Both the position numbers and the translations under genes were made by a program. DNA of 64,000 bases from JBGTGG01 sp041746855 (GTDB taxonomy: Bacteria > Bacteroidota > Bacteroidia > Cytophagales > Cyclobacteriaceae). Below the pieces are notes generated by a model, which saw only the letters and a list, made by a program, of their open reading frames with translations, was not told the DNA's origin and made no database searches. The stretch lies in the NCBI GenBank assembly GCA_041746855.1, contig JBGTGG010000143.1:1-64000 (forward strand), given 5' to 3'. Positions 54,474 to 62,866 of the stretch are shown here, in pieces. The first letter of the stretch is position 1. The number at the start of each line of letters is the position of its first letter.

Positions 54474-55064
54474 ATGCGGGCGTTGGTTATCATATTCTTT
54501 CTTTTCTGGTCGCTTGCTGCTAAGGCAGACTCAAGCGCAATAAAATGGTACAAGGGTTCAGTGGTGCTTGCCACGCAGGAAGTTTATGTTGGTGATTTAT
54601 ACATCGAAAATCAATTTGACATAGTTTTAGTAAAGGAGGATTCGAAAGTCAAAGTACTTCCTGCACATAAAGTACATGCTGTTTACTTCTATGATTCCAT
54701 CGAAAACATTAACCGCAAGTTTATTTCTGTTCCTGAACAAAGGGAGGCCTATCATTCTTATAGGTTGTATGAGATTGTTTTAAAAGGAGAGGTGAATGTG
54801 CTTCGTAGGGAAAAAAGTTTTTCTGATAATCAACGTGAAGAATATAATGCTGATGGGTTTCTCTATTATATTCACTGGAACGAAAGAATTACCACGCTTA
54901 GGAGATTTCGGGCTGATATTTTTCCAAAACTAGCTGATTCAAAACCAGCAATAAATGCATATATCCGCGATCAGAAATTGAACAGTAATCTGGAAAGCGA
55001 TGCCATTCGAATCATTGATTTTTATAATCATCTCGCCAACGATGAGGTTATTGCATCGCGATAG
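54474..55064 (+). CDS. secreted protein of unknown function in the phosphonate island
   Basis: 196 residues, signal peptide about 1-18 (LVIIFFLFWSLAAKA). The mature part is small and beta-rich at first (AIKWYKGSVVLATQEVYVGD, HKVHAVYFYD) and helical at the end (IRIIDFYNHLANDE). No family motif recognised. It follows the HAD gene by 48 bp and may be read with it, but the palindrome at its start suggests separate control. Its last 17 bp overlap the convergent DUF5690 gene. I cannot say whether it belongs to the pathway. Confidence 0.7.
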   Translation: MRALVIIFFLFWSLAAKADSSAIKWYKGSVVLATQEVYVGDLYIENQFDIVLVKEDSKVKVLPAHKVHAVYFYDSIENINRKFISVPEQREAYHSYRLYEIVLKGEVNVLRREKSFSDNQREEYNADGFLYYIHWNERITTLRRFRADIFPKLADSKPAINAYIRDQKLNSNLESDAIRIIDFYNHLANDEVIASR

Positions 55065-56364
55065 CTGGAACCTCCGGTTTAGACTGATTTTGATATTTAA
55101 AATGAAAGTATAGCATTGAACCTAGAATCAATGTGGTTCCAGCGATGGAAATAATATACCCTGAGGAAATAAAGACGGATAACCAACTCAGGTTATGATA
55201 GCCAAATTCTTTAAAGAGCACAATGCTTACGCTTCCTAAATAACCAAACGAATCGGCTACGTACATAATGAAACCAACCGTTCCAACATACTGGAAGGAT
55301 GCAATCAAGCGATCAAAAAATATGCTGTTGAATGGAACATAGGCCATGTAAAGTCCTAAGCCAATCAGGATCATCCATTGTATTGCGTCAAGGATATGCT
55401 GTTCAAAGAGTAAGGTTGCAAATCCGATTAACAACATACCGACACCAATGAGGATGTGATTGATCATTAGTGCAAGCTGATTGTTTTTGATCAGCATTAA
55501 GCTTCCCATTATAACTAAGACAGCAATCGAAATGGGTATTTCGGTAGTGGTGAAAATTTCAGGAGAGTTTCCATAGCCGAGTGTGGTCCACACTTCAGCA
55601 GAAAAATTGTCGCGGAAGTCGCGGAATATGGTGAGTAGAATGTAGCAGAGAACAAAAAGGATAATTCCCGGCAAAAAAGTGGTGATGAATTTTTTGCGTT
55701 CATTTTTATCCATCGGCATGCGCTTGGTACGAAGTTCCTCATCCTTCAATGAAGGAGGAGGAACTTTCTCCAGAAGGAACAAAAATACAAGCAGGGGAAC
55801 AATGAATATACAACATGCGACAAACGGCATCCAGGTTTCGCTCACATTCCAATCGCGGATAAGATATGCACCCGTTGATCGACAAAGCCCTGATGAGAAA
55901 ATAAAACTTACTGATAAAGCGGCTCCGAGTACTTCTGTCATCCTTCTTCCCTCCAAATACGCAAAGATCATTCCCCACACCATGCCAAGTGGCAAGCCAT
56001 TCGTGAAAAGGAAAATAATATTGTAGGGAGCAGGCACTAGTCCAAACAACAACCATGAAATACCCGCAATGGCGATCATCAATAAAATTCCCTGGGCTCT
56101 TGATTGTGTTTTCAATTCTGAAATTACTTTGATCCCAATAAATTTAGAGAGACCGTACCCTAGGATTTGGGCAATCACCAACCAGGATTTATAATCAATC
56201 CCCCAAAACGAAAGCCCTTCGAATGTTGTTGCGGCAAAAGTTTTGCGAAATGCATACACACAGGTGTATAAGCAGAAAGCTGAAAGCGCAGTAAAAATCG
56301 TAAACCAAATAGAATGCCTGGTTCGTAACCAACGTGTTATGAAGTGTTCAGAAAGTAAGACCAT
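55048..56364 (-). CDS. DUF5690 membrane protein, MFS/OPA-like transporter
   Basis: 438 residues with about 12 membrane segments. Motifs match the organophosphate:phosphate antiporter branch of the MFS (GlpT, UhpT): YAFRKTFAA in TM1 (Arg40, like GlpT Arg45), GYGLSKFIG (Lys74, like GlpT Lys80 with nearly equal spacing) and ILLTIFRDFRDNF at about TM7 (Arg near 246, like GlpT Arg269). These residues bind the phosphate group in GlpT. A phosphonate would fit the same site, so an inner-membrane phosphonate or organophosphate importer is my inference. It overlaps the upstream PHP phosphatase gene by 17 bp, so the two are coupled. DUF5690 had no assigned function that I know of. Confidence 0.78.
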   Translation of the reverse strand: MVLLSEHFITRWLRTRHSIWFTIFTALSAFCLYTCVYAFRKTFAATTFEGLSFWGIDYKSWLVIAQILGYGLSKFIGIKVISELKTQSRAQGILLMIAIAGISWLLFGLVPAPYNIIFLFTNGLPLGMVWGMIFAYLEGRRMTEVLGAALSVSFIFSSGLCRSTGAYLIRDWNVSETWMPFVACCIFIVPLLVFLFLLEKVPPPSLKDEELRTKRMPMDKNERKKFITTFLPGIILFVLCYILLTIFRDFRDNFSAEVWTTLGYGNSPEIFTTTEIPISIAVLVIMGSLMLIKNNQLALMINHILIGVGMLLIGFATLLFEQHILDAIQWMILIGLGLYMAYVPFNSIFFDRLIASFQYVGTVGFIMYVADSFGYLGSVSIVLFKEFGYHNLSWLSVFISSGYIISIAGTTLILGSMLYFHFKYQNQSKPEVPAIAMQ

Positions 56365-57196
56365 TGGGAGTGAAGTTGGTTGGTGTCCATTTTCCTTCCT
56401 TCAATACAGATAGTTTTCTAAATCCTATTGCATAGAGTAATTCAGCAGTATGTTCGAAACAATTGATAAGATCATCAGGACGATGTGCATCTGAACTCAA
56501 CGTGATCGGTATATTTCTTTTATGGATTTCATCCAATATACATGGACTTGGATAAGGTGTAATGGATTTGTTTTGATAAAGTCCGCGGGTATTTACTTCT
56601 ACGATAGTACCCGCTTGTTCGATCACATCCAGCGTCCTTCTGAATTCTTCGCGATACCAGCCATCCGATTCCTCAAAAAGTTTGTTGTTGATATTTTGGA
56701 TTTTGATTTTATCAAGATGCCCGACCACATCAGGTCTTGCTATTTCAATCATCTCCCGGGTAAGCTCCTGATAATGCCTAACAACATCCTGAATATTGTT
56801 TCTGAAAATATTTTCGAAGCCATTTAAAAACGAGCTATGCGATCCGTCTATTTCCCAGGGACTTCCATCTTCATGTGAATTCACAAAATGGATAGACCCG
56901 ATGGTATAGTCGAGTAGCATTTTAAAATCCTTTGGTGAGATTACACCCGGGATGTAATCGATTTCCATTCCAGCATATATTTCTATTTCTTGATTGCTGG
57001 CTTTCAGGAGATTGATTTCATGAATGTATTCAGCAACATGATTGGCATTCATACACCACGTGCAACTAAATGGCAACGGTGCATGCGATGAGAAACCAAT
57101 GCTATGCATATTAATATTTAATGCCTGCTCAATATAATCGTGTAAGGAACGCTGCCCGTCACAATAGCGACTGTGCGTATGAAAGTTTGACCACAT
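56348..57196 (-). CDS. PHP-family phosphatase (histidinol-phosphatase-like)
   Basis: 282 residues from the ATG at 57196 (a TTG start three codons earlier is possible). PHP metal site: NFHTHSRYCDG (HxH), GMEIDYIPG (Glu), GSIHFVNS (His), DVVGHLDKI (His) and LSSDAHRPDD (DxH). This is the full trinuclear set of HisJ-type histidinol phosphatases. No other his gene is nearby, and it is coupled to DUF5690, so it more likely removes phosphate from an organophosphate taken up or produced by this island, although a moonlighting or true HisJ role remains possible. Confidence 0.83.
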   Translation of the reverse strand: MWSNFHTHSRYCDGQRSLHDYIEQALNINMHSIGFSSHAPLPFSCTWCMNANHVAEYIHEINLLKASNQEIEIYAGMEIDYIPGVISPKDFKMLLDYTIGSIHFVNSHEDGSPWEIDGSHSSFLNGFENIFRNNIQDVVRHYQELTREMIEIARPDVVGHLDKIKIQNINNKLFEESDGWYREEFRRTLDVIEQAGTIVEVNTRGLYQNKSITPYPSPCILDEIHKRNIPITLSSDAHRPDDLINCFEHTAELLYAIGFRKLSVLKEGKWTPTNFTPNGLTF

Positions 57197-57272
57197 GGCG
57201 GGCAATTTCGATTTTTGGTTTTGTAACTAAAACAGCAAACAGTAAGCTTAACAAAAGGATAACCTGGCCACA

Positions 57273-57303
57273 TTGTTCTGCATTTTCTTTACCTTAATCT
57301 TTG
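57273..57303 (+). promoter_or_regulatory. candidate promoter of the FAD oxidoreductase
   Basis: TTG at 57273-57275, a 20-nt spacer and AATCTTTG (one mismatch to TAnnTTTG) ending at 57303, 27 bp before the ATG. It lies in the 134-bp divergent gap shared with the PHP gene. Confidence 0.35.
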
Positions 57304-57330
57304 AAGTACTTTTTAAAACGAAGAAAAATT

Positions 57331-58458
57331 ATGGAACGCTCAGCAGATATCGCCATTGTAGGCGCAGGTATTGTAGGACTTGCACATGCTTACATGGCGC
57401 TAAAGAAAGGGTATAAAGTGGTGTTGTTTGAGCGTGATCAATTTGCTGTTGGTGCTTCCATTAGAAACTTTGGATTACTGTGGCCAATCGGTCAAGAACC
57501 CGAAATCAATTTGGACCGAGCACTACGGAGTAGGAAACATTGGATGGACATTGCCGCTCAAGCCGGATTTTGGCTCAATCAAAATGGATCTCTTCATGTT
57601 GTGTACCACGATGATGAATGGGAAGTATTACAGGAGTTCATGGAATTATACCGCGGAACTGCATTTGAATGTAAACTTTTAAATGCGGACGAAGTACTTG
57701 TTAAATCCCCACATGTAAAACGTGAAGGATTAAAAGGAGGACTTTGGAGCGCAACCGAAGGAACCGTTTATTCGCGTGAAGCAGTTCGTAGAATTCCGCA
57801 ATGGTTGGAAGGGAAGTTCGGATTGATCTTAAAGTTCGGGCATGTTGTTACTTCTATTTCATTACCTACCGTTACCACAGCCAGGGAAACCTGGAAGGTT
57901 GATAAAGTATTTGTTTGCAGTGGTGCAGATTTCGAAACCTTGTACCCGGAAGTTTATGATCAGCAACCCGTTTCAAAATGCAAATTACAAATGATAAAAG
58001 CGGTTTCGGATCGGAAAATAGAGCTTGGCCCTTCACTCTGTGCCGGGCTTACGCTTCGTCATTATGCAGCCTTTACAAAATGTCCTTCGCTGCGAAAAGT
58101 CGATGCGCGCTATGATTTGGAATCATCCGATTATAAAAAGCATGGTGTACATGTGCTGTTGGCGCAAAACGCGCAAGGTGAATTCATTATTGGTGATTCG
58201 CATCACTATAGTAAAACGGTTGAGCCTTTTGATTTCGAGGAAGTGAATTCAATTATTCTGGATTACCTACAGTCTTTTGTTGATTTAGGTAAGTTGACCA
58301 TTACCGAACGATGGAATGGTGTTTATCCTAAAATACAAGGGAACACAAACATGGTGGTTGAACCCGAGCCGGGTGTTACCATTGTAAATGGACTAGGTGG
58401 AGCGGGTATGACATTAAGCTTCGGACTTGCTGAAGAGCATATCAATGCTTTGGGATAG
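57331..58458 (+). CDS. FAD-dependent oxidoreductase, TIGR03364 type (aminophosphonate oxidation)
   Basis: 375 residues from the ATG at 57331 (an upstream TTG adds ten unlikely residues). The N-terminal ADIAIVGAGIVGLAHAY carries the GxGxxG FAD motif (Gly11, Gly13, Gly16). The DAO-type fold continues with SIRNFGLLWPIGQ, VFVCSGADFETLYP and a C-terminal NGLGGAGMTLSFGLAEE that closes on the flavin. It matches TIGR03364, a flavoenzyme clade found beside phosphonatase-like enzymes and proposed to oxidise the amine of an aminophosphonate such as N-methyl-aminoethylphosphonate to phosphonoacetaldehyde. The HAD enzyme in this island could use that product. Confidence 0.87.
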   Translation: MERSADIAIVGAGIVGLAHAYMALKKGYKVVLFERDQFAVGASIRNFGLLWPIGQEPEINLDRALRSRKHWMDIAAQAGFWLNQNGSLHVVYHDDEWEVLQEFMELYRGTAFECKLLNADEVLVKSPHVKREGLKGGLWSATEGTVYSREAVRRIPQWLEGKFGLILKFGHVVTSISLPTVTTARETWKVDKVFVCSGADFETLYPEVYDQQPVSKCKLQMIKAVSDRKIELGPSLCAGLTLRHYAAFTKCPSLRKVDARYDLESSDYKKHGVHVLLAQNAQGEFIIGDSHHYSKTVEPFDFEEVNSIILDYLQSFVDLGKLTITERWNGVYPKIQGNTNMVVEPEPGVTIVNGLGGAGMTLSFGLAEEHINALG

Positions 58459-58583
58459 TCAACGTCCCTAATATAACATACTGTCAGTGAGTTTATCGAA
58501 ACCTTTTTGGTTGACTCCGAAACTGCCTTCTATCCTGCTAGCTATCGGGAGGGGCTGATCTATAAAATTGATTTTTTTGTCTT

Positions 58584-59159
58584 CTAGTGCGGCACCAAAA
58601 AATAGATAACCAACATTACCACATTTTCTTTTGACCGATTGATGGGCAAATGCGGAACTGAAGCATCGAAATAAATTGTGTCACCTTCTTCCAACAGTAT
58701 TTCCTCATTGTTGATCTGGTATTCACAACTTCCTGAAAGAATATGTTTAAACTCAAACCCATCTGTCGTGGTGGGTCTTCCCTTTGTGTCGGGCGCGAGT
58801 GTCAGGAGTGAAACTTCAATACTACAGGCGGAGATGTTTTGCGCAAGGATATGTTGATAGTGGTAGCCCGGTCTGCCTTCTTTTTCAACAACCGTGTAAT
58901 CTTTCTTTTTTATGTGGACGAAGTTCTTTCCGTTTACCAACACCACATCCTGAAAAAATTCTTTTAGTGATATTTCAAGCGATTGAATGATGGTTACAAA
59001 AACGGGTAATGAGGGAATGGTTCGTGAGTTTTCAATCTTGGATAGCAACCCTTTGCTAACGTGTGCACGTGTGGCCAACTCTTGAATTGTCATATTTTTT
59101 TCAAGACGCGTGGTTTGAATTTTTTGTGCAATGCGGGATACAATTTCATTCCTTACCAT
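58584..59159 (-). CDS. XRE-cupin transcriptional regulator
   Basis: 191 residues from the ATG at 59159 (a TTG two codons earlier is possible). N-terminal helix-turn-helix of the Cro/C1 type (about 8-62: MTIQELATRAHVSKGLLSKIENSRTIPS) and a C-terminal cupin (about 105-190: TTTDGFEFKHILSGSCEYQI, GDTIYFDASVPHLPINRS) that usually senses a small ligand. A perfect palindrome lies 9 bp upstream, consistent with self-repression. It sits between the FAD oxidoreductase and SusC, so it is the likely regulator of the island. Confidence 0.9.
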   Translation of the reverse strand: MVRNEIVSRIAQKIQTTRLEKNMTIQELATRAHVSKGLLSKIENSRTIPSLPVFVTIIQSLEISLKEFFQDVVLVNGKNFVHIKKKDYTVVEKEGRPGYHYQHILAQNISACSIEVSLLTLAPDTKGRPTTTDGFEFKHILSGSCEYQINNEEILLEEGDTIYFDASVPHLPINRSKENVVMLVIYFLVPH

Positions 59160-59167
59160 TTTCAAAT

Positions 59168-59186
59168 TGTTTACTCAGAGTAAACA
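59168..59186 (-). promoter_or_regulatory. operator palindrome for the XRE-cupin regulator
   Basis: TGTTTACTC-A-GAGTAAACA: a perfect 9-1-9 inverted repeat starting 9 bp above the regulator ATG, on the side facing SusC. The odd 1-bp centre and 19-bp length suit a dimeric XRE regulator. A half-site (GAGTAAACA) occurs inside the HAD gene near 54350 but is probably chance. Confidence 0.65.
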
Positions 59187-59465
59187 TAGAAAAATATCTT
59201 TCAATTTTTGGGTCGGCAAAATGTAGGATGATTGATGTTACGGCAATGTTATTCTCAATTGCTTAGAAAACTTGATTCTTTCAAAGTTTCGTATTTGTCA
59301 AATGAAGATTTGGTAATCGAAGTTTCATTTTGCAGCACAAAGTTTAATGCAGTGATAATATTTCACTAAACGCGATATCAAATCCTTTGTCAACCTTTGG
59401 TACGTGATTAAAAATTTAAAACACAAAATTTTCAATCCTAAAACAAAACCAACAACCCCAATTCT
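59187..59465 (+). other. SusC upstream region
   Basis: 279 bp between the XRE operator and SusC. It contains three AAGTTT-type blocks (59283, 59319 and 59339) and AT-rich stretches. I could not pick a confident promoter; CAACCTTTG near 59390 is the nearest -7-like match. No small gene seen. Confidence 0.3.
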
Positions 59466-62400
59466 ATGAACAAAAATTTCCAAAAACTCTTTTACACTTT
59501 TTACCGGAGCATGGTAAAGGTGTGTATTGCGCTTACGGTGCTGCTACTCTATGCATCCGTAAGTTATGCTCAAACGCGTGTCACCGGAAGAGTAATATCC
59601 GGTGAGGATGGTGCTGCTATACCGGGAGCAAACATTCTTGTGAAAGGAACTGCACTAGGAACAATCACCGATGCAGAAGGAAATTTTTCGGTGGAGGTGA
59701 GCAGCTCCGATGCAGTGCTAACAATTTCTTTTGTAGGATATAAAACCCAAGATGTTGCATTGGCTGGACAAACTACTGTGGATGTTACGCTGGAGTCTGA
59801 TGCCAAATACCTTTCGGAGGTGGTAGTTACAGCGCTCGGTATTCCAAAAGAGAAAAAGGCTCTGGGTTATGCGGTGCAAAGTATTTCTAGTGAAAGTATT
59901 ACTACTGCGCGTGAAACCAATGTTGTCAATCAATTGGCTGGTAAAATAGCGGGTGTAACGGTTGTTGGAAGTAATTCTGGAATTGGCGGTTCTTCACGTG
60001 TTTCAATTCGTGGTGAGCGCTCTGTTGATTTAAATAAGAATCAACCACTCTATGTAATTGATGGTGTACCAATTTCCAATGGTATTACAGGCGGTTCAGG
60101 ACGTGGAAATTTGGAAGTGGATTTCGGAAACGGGGCAAGCTTTGTTAATTCAGATGACATTGAATCAATGACGGTGTTGAAAGGCGCTGCGGCTGCTGCC
60201 TTGTACGGTTCACGTGCAGCCAATGGAGTAATCATTATTAAAACCAAGTCAGGAAAGGGTTCCAAAGGGTTAGGTGTAGAAATTAATTCTAATACAACTT
60301 TTGAATCAGTATTACGATTGCCGGAATATCAAAATGTGTATGGACAAGGAAACGGAAATGGTGGTGATTTTGCGTTTGTTAATGGTGGTGGTGCCGGTTT
60401 AACGGACGGTGTTGATGAAAGTTGGGGACCGGCTTTTAATGGTCAACTGTATCCTCAATTCAATTCACCCCGCACATTAGGTGGTCAATCTATTCCTTTT
60501 CGGGGTGGTGATTTAAATGCTCCAGCTGGTAGTGTAATTACCCCTACACCTTGGCTGAACGATGCGGATGGTGTAGAGAATTTTTTCCAAACAGGAAGGA
60601 CGTTAACAAATAATGTAGCGCTCGTTGGTGCAAATGAGCAGGGTGACTTTAGATTATCTTACACAAGTCTGGACCAAACGGGCACCGTACCCAATACAGA
60701 TTTAAAGAGAAACACAGTTTCTTTTGGTGGTGGATTTAATCTTTCCCCAAAATTCTCCGCCCGTGCCTTTGTAAGTTATATCAAGAGCGAAAGTGACAAT
60801 AGACCTTCCCTCAGTTATGGAACGGAGAATATCATGTATCTATTTAACTGTTGGTTGCCCCGTTCGGTAAATGTTGCAGATTTAAAAGATTATTGGATGC
60901 CTGGTGCAGAAGGTACACGTCAGTTTAACTTTAACTATAACTATCATGATAATCCTTACTTAACGGTTTATGAAAACACCAATGGCCAATACGTTGACCG
61001 TCTAATTGGAAACATTTCATTGAAGTATGATTTTACAAACTGGTTAAGTTTGCAATTGCGCACTGCAACAGATTTTGCTAGCGAACGCAGACAATACCGC
61101 AGAGCTTTCAGCACCCAGCGTTTCCCGTTTGGTCAATATCGTGAGGCTAAAGTTGTTACCGAGGAACGTAACTCCGATTTCCTTTTGACATTTAACAAGG
61201 ATATTGTACCTTCTACATTTACGTTAACAGCATCTGTTGGGGGTAATCAGTTGGATCAAAAATCAGAGTACCTTGAAATAAACGCACCACAATTAAACAT
61301 CCCCGGGATTTTTAATCTAACAAATTTCAGAGCGCCCTTACAATCTGAACAAACGGATGTAAGAAAAAGTATTAATAGCTTGTATGGTACAGCTCAAGTA
61401 GGGTATAAGAATATTTTATTTTTGGATTTATCAGCGCGAAATGATTGGTCCAGTGCGCTTACTTTACCACAGGCGTTAAAAGATGCAGGTATAGGCACGC
61501 AGGATAATTCATATTTCTACTCTTCTGCCGCAGTAAGTGCTATTATCTCTGATATGTTTCAGGGACCTGAATTTCTTTCATTTGCCAAACTTAGAGGAAG
61601 TATTTCGCAGGTAGGAAATGATACCGATGCCTTTACGTTTACACAATCCTATAATCCAAGTGATCCTTTTGGAAATTCACAAGTATATGGTGAAACAGAT
61701 CGCCTGGCTAACTTTAGTTTGAAACCAGAGATTAGCACCTCGTATGAAGGTGGTTTTGATATAAAGTTCTTCCAAAACCGAATTGGGTTAGATGTAACCT
61801 ACTACCATACGAACACCAAAAATCAGATTCTGAATATTCCATTATCGATAACCAGTGGATATAATAGTCGGGCTATCAATGCAGGGGAGATCAAAAACTA
61901 TGGGGTAGAGATTATGCTCAATGTCATTCCAGTAAAATTGGATAATGGTTTCCAATGGAACTTGGATGTTAATTTCTCTAGCAATAGAAGCGAAGTTGTT
62001 TCTTTATCCGATGGGCTTACCAATTTTGTGATGGCGAGTCGCAGGGTTAGTATAGAGGCAAGAGTAGGGGAGCGCATGGGCGACATGTATGGAATTGGTT
62101 TTGCCCGTGTTCAAAATACGGACTCCGATAAACCTTACTATAGTGCAAATGGTCAGTTTGTTGGTGAAATGGTTTTTGATTCCCAAGGTCGTCCGATTCG
62201 TACATCGGATAGGATAAAGCTTGGCAACTATAACCCGGATTGGATGGCAGGAATAAATAACATGTTTACGTATAAAGGATTCAGAATAAGTGCTTTGTTT
62301 GACATTCGTCAAGGTGGTGAGGTATACTCTGAGACACAAACTGTTGGTCGTGAAGGCGGAATAATTATTGAGACACTGGAAGGAAGAGAGAATGGATATT

Positions 62401-62834
62401 ACCCGCAGGCGTCTGTTGCTGGCGACCCACAACTTCTTAATGCTCCTGAAGGAACGTATGTAATTGGCGATGGTGTAGTTTCAAATGGGGATGGTACCTT
62501 CAGTGTAAATGAGACACGGGTATTGCCACGGCAATGGCATAGTGCATGGACAGGTGGACGAAACATTGCAGAAGGAGTAACGTATGATGCCTCTTTTGTA
62601 AAGCTACGGGAGATGCAAATTGGGTATACATTTTCTGATAAGGTCTTTACTAAAACTCCTTTTCGAAGTGTAAGTATCGCCTTTGTAGGAAGAAACCTTG
62701 CCTTGTGGACAGATGTTCCTCACATCGATCCTGAAGTGATGTCATATTCAGGTGGTACCGCATTACCTGGTATTGAGTATATGTCAATTCCATCCTCTAG
62801 AAGTTATGGTTTTAACATCGGACTTAAATTTTAA
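59466..62834 (+). CDS. SusC/RagA-family TonB-linked outer-membrane transporter
   Basis: 1122 residues, signal peptide 1-35 (ends VSYAQ). Order of domains: carboxypeptidase-like regulatory domain (about 37-115: VTGRVISGEDGAAIPGANIL), TonB box/plug (about 118-270: VVVTALGIPKEKKALGYAVQ, YVIDGVPI, SMTVLKGAAAAALYGSRAAN) and the large beta-barrel to the C-terminal SRSYGFNIGLKF. It works with the SusD lipoprotein that starts 32 bp later, importing a bulky nutrient with energy from TonB. No glycoside hydrolase gene accompanies the pair, so this is not an ordinary polysaccharide locus in what can be seen. Its position beside the XRE regulator suggests a phosphonate-containing substrate (inferred). Confidence 0.92.
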   Translation: MNKNFQKLFYTFYRSMVKVCIALTVLLLYASVSYAQTRVTGRVISGEDGAAIPGANILVKGTALGTITDAEGNFSVEVSSSDAVLTISFVGYKTQDVALAGQTTVDVTLESDAKYLSEVVVTALGIPKEKKALGYAVQSISSESITTARETNVVNQLAGKIAGVTVVGSNSGIGGSSRVSIRGERSVDLNKNQPLYVIDGVPISNGITGGSGRGNLEVDFGNGASFVNSDDIESMTVLKGAAAAALYGSRAANGVIIIKTKSGKGSKGLGVEINSNTTFESVLRLPEYQNVYGQGNGNGGDFAFVNGGGAGLTDGVDESWGPAFNGQLYPQFNSPRTLGGQSIPFRGGDLNAPAGSVITPTPWLNDADGVENFFQTGRTLTNNVALVGANEQGDFRLSYTSLDQTGTVPNTDLKRNTVSFGGGFNLSPKFSARAFVSYIKSESDNRPSLSYGTENIMYLFNCWLPRSVNVADLKDYWMPGAEGTRQFNFNYNYHDNPYLTVYENTNGQYVDRLIGNISLKYDFTNWLSLQLRTATDFASERRQYRRAFSTQRFPFGQYREAKVVTEERNSDFLLTFNKDIVPSTFTLTASVGGNQLDQKSEYLEINAPQLNIPGIFNLTNFRAPLQSEQTDVRKSINSLYGTAQVGYKNILFLDLSARNDWSSALTLPQALKDAGIGTQDNSYFYSSAAVSAIISDMFQGPEFLSFAKLRGSISQVGNDTDAFTFTQSYNPSDPFGNSQVYGETDRLANFSLKPEISTSYEGGFDIKFFQNRIGLDVTYYHTNTKNQILNIPLSITSGYNSRAINAGEIKNYGVEIMLNVIPVKLDNGFQWNLDVNFSSNRSEVVSLSDGLTNFVMASRRVSIEARVGERMGDMYGIGFARVQNTDSDKPYYSANGQFVGEMVFDSQGRPIRTSDRIKLGNYNPDWMAGINNMFTYKGFRISALFDIRQGGEVYSETQTVGREGGIIIETLEGRENGYYPQASVAGDPQLLNAPEGTYVIGDGVVSNGDGTFSVNETRVLPRQWHSAWTGGRNIAEGVTYDASFVKLREMQIGYTFSDKVFTKTPFRSVSIAFVGRNLALWTDVPHIDPEVMSYSGGTALPGIEYMSIPSSRSYGFNIGLKF

Positions 62835-62866
62835 TCCTATACCGCTCAACTTAGAAAAGAATAACG

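Noticed and set aside
58458..58517. AGTCAAC / GTTGACT inverted repeat after the FAD gene
   Set aside because: 46-nt loop and only 7-bp arms; too weak to call a terminator or operator.
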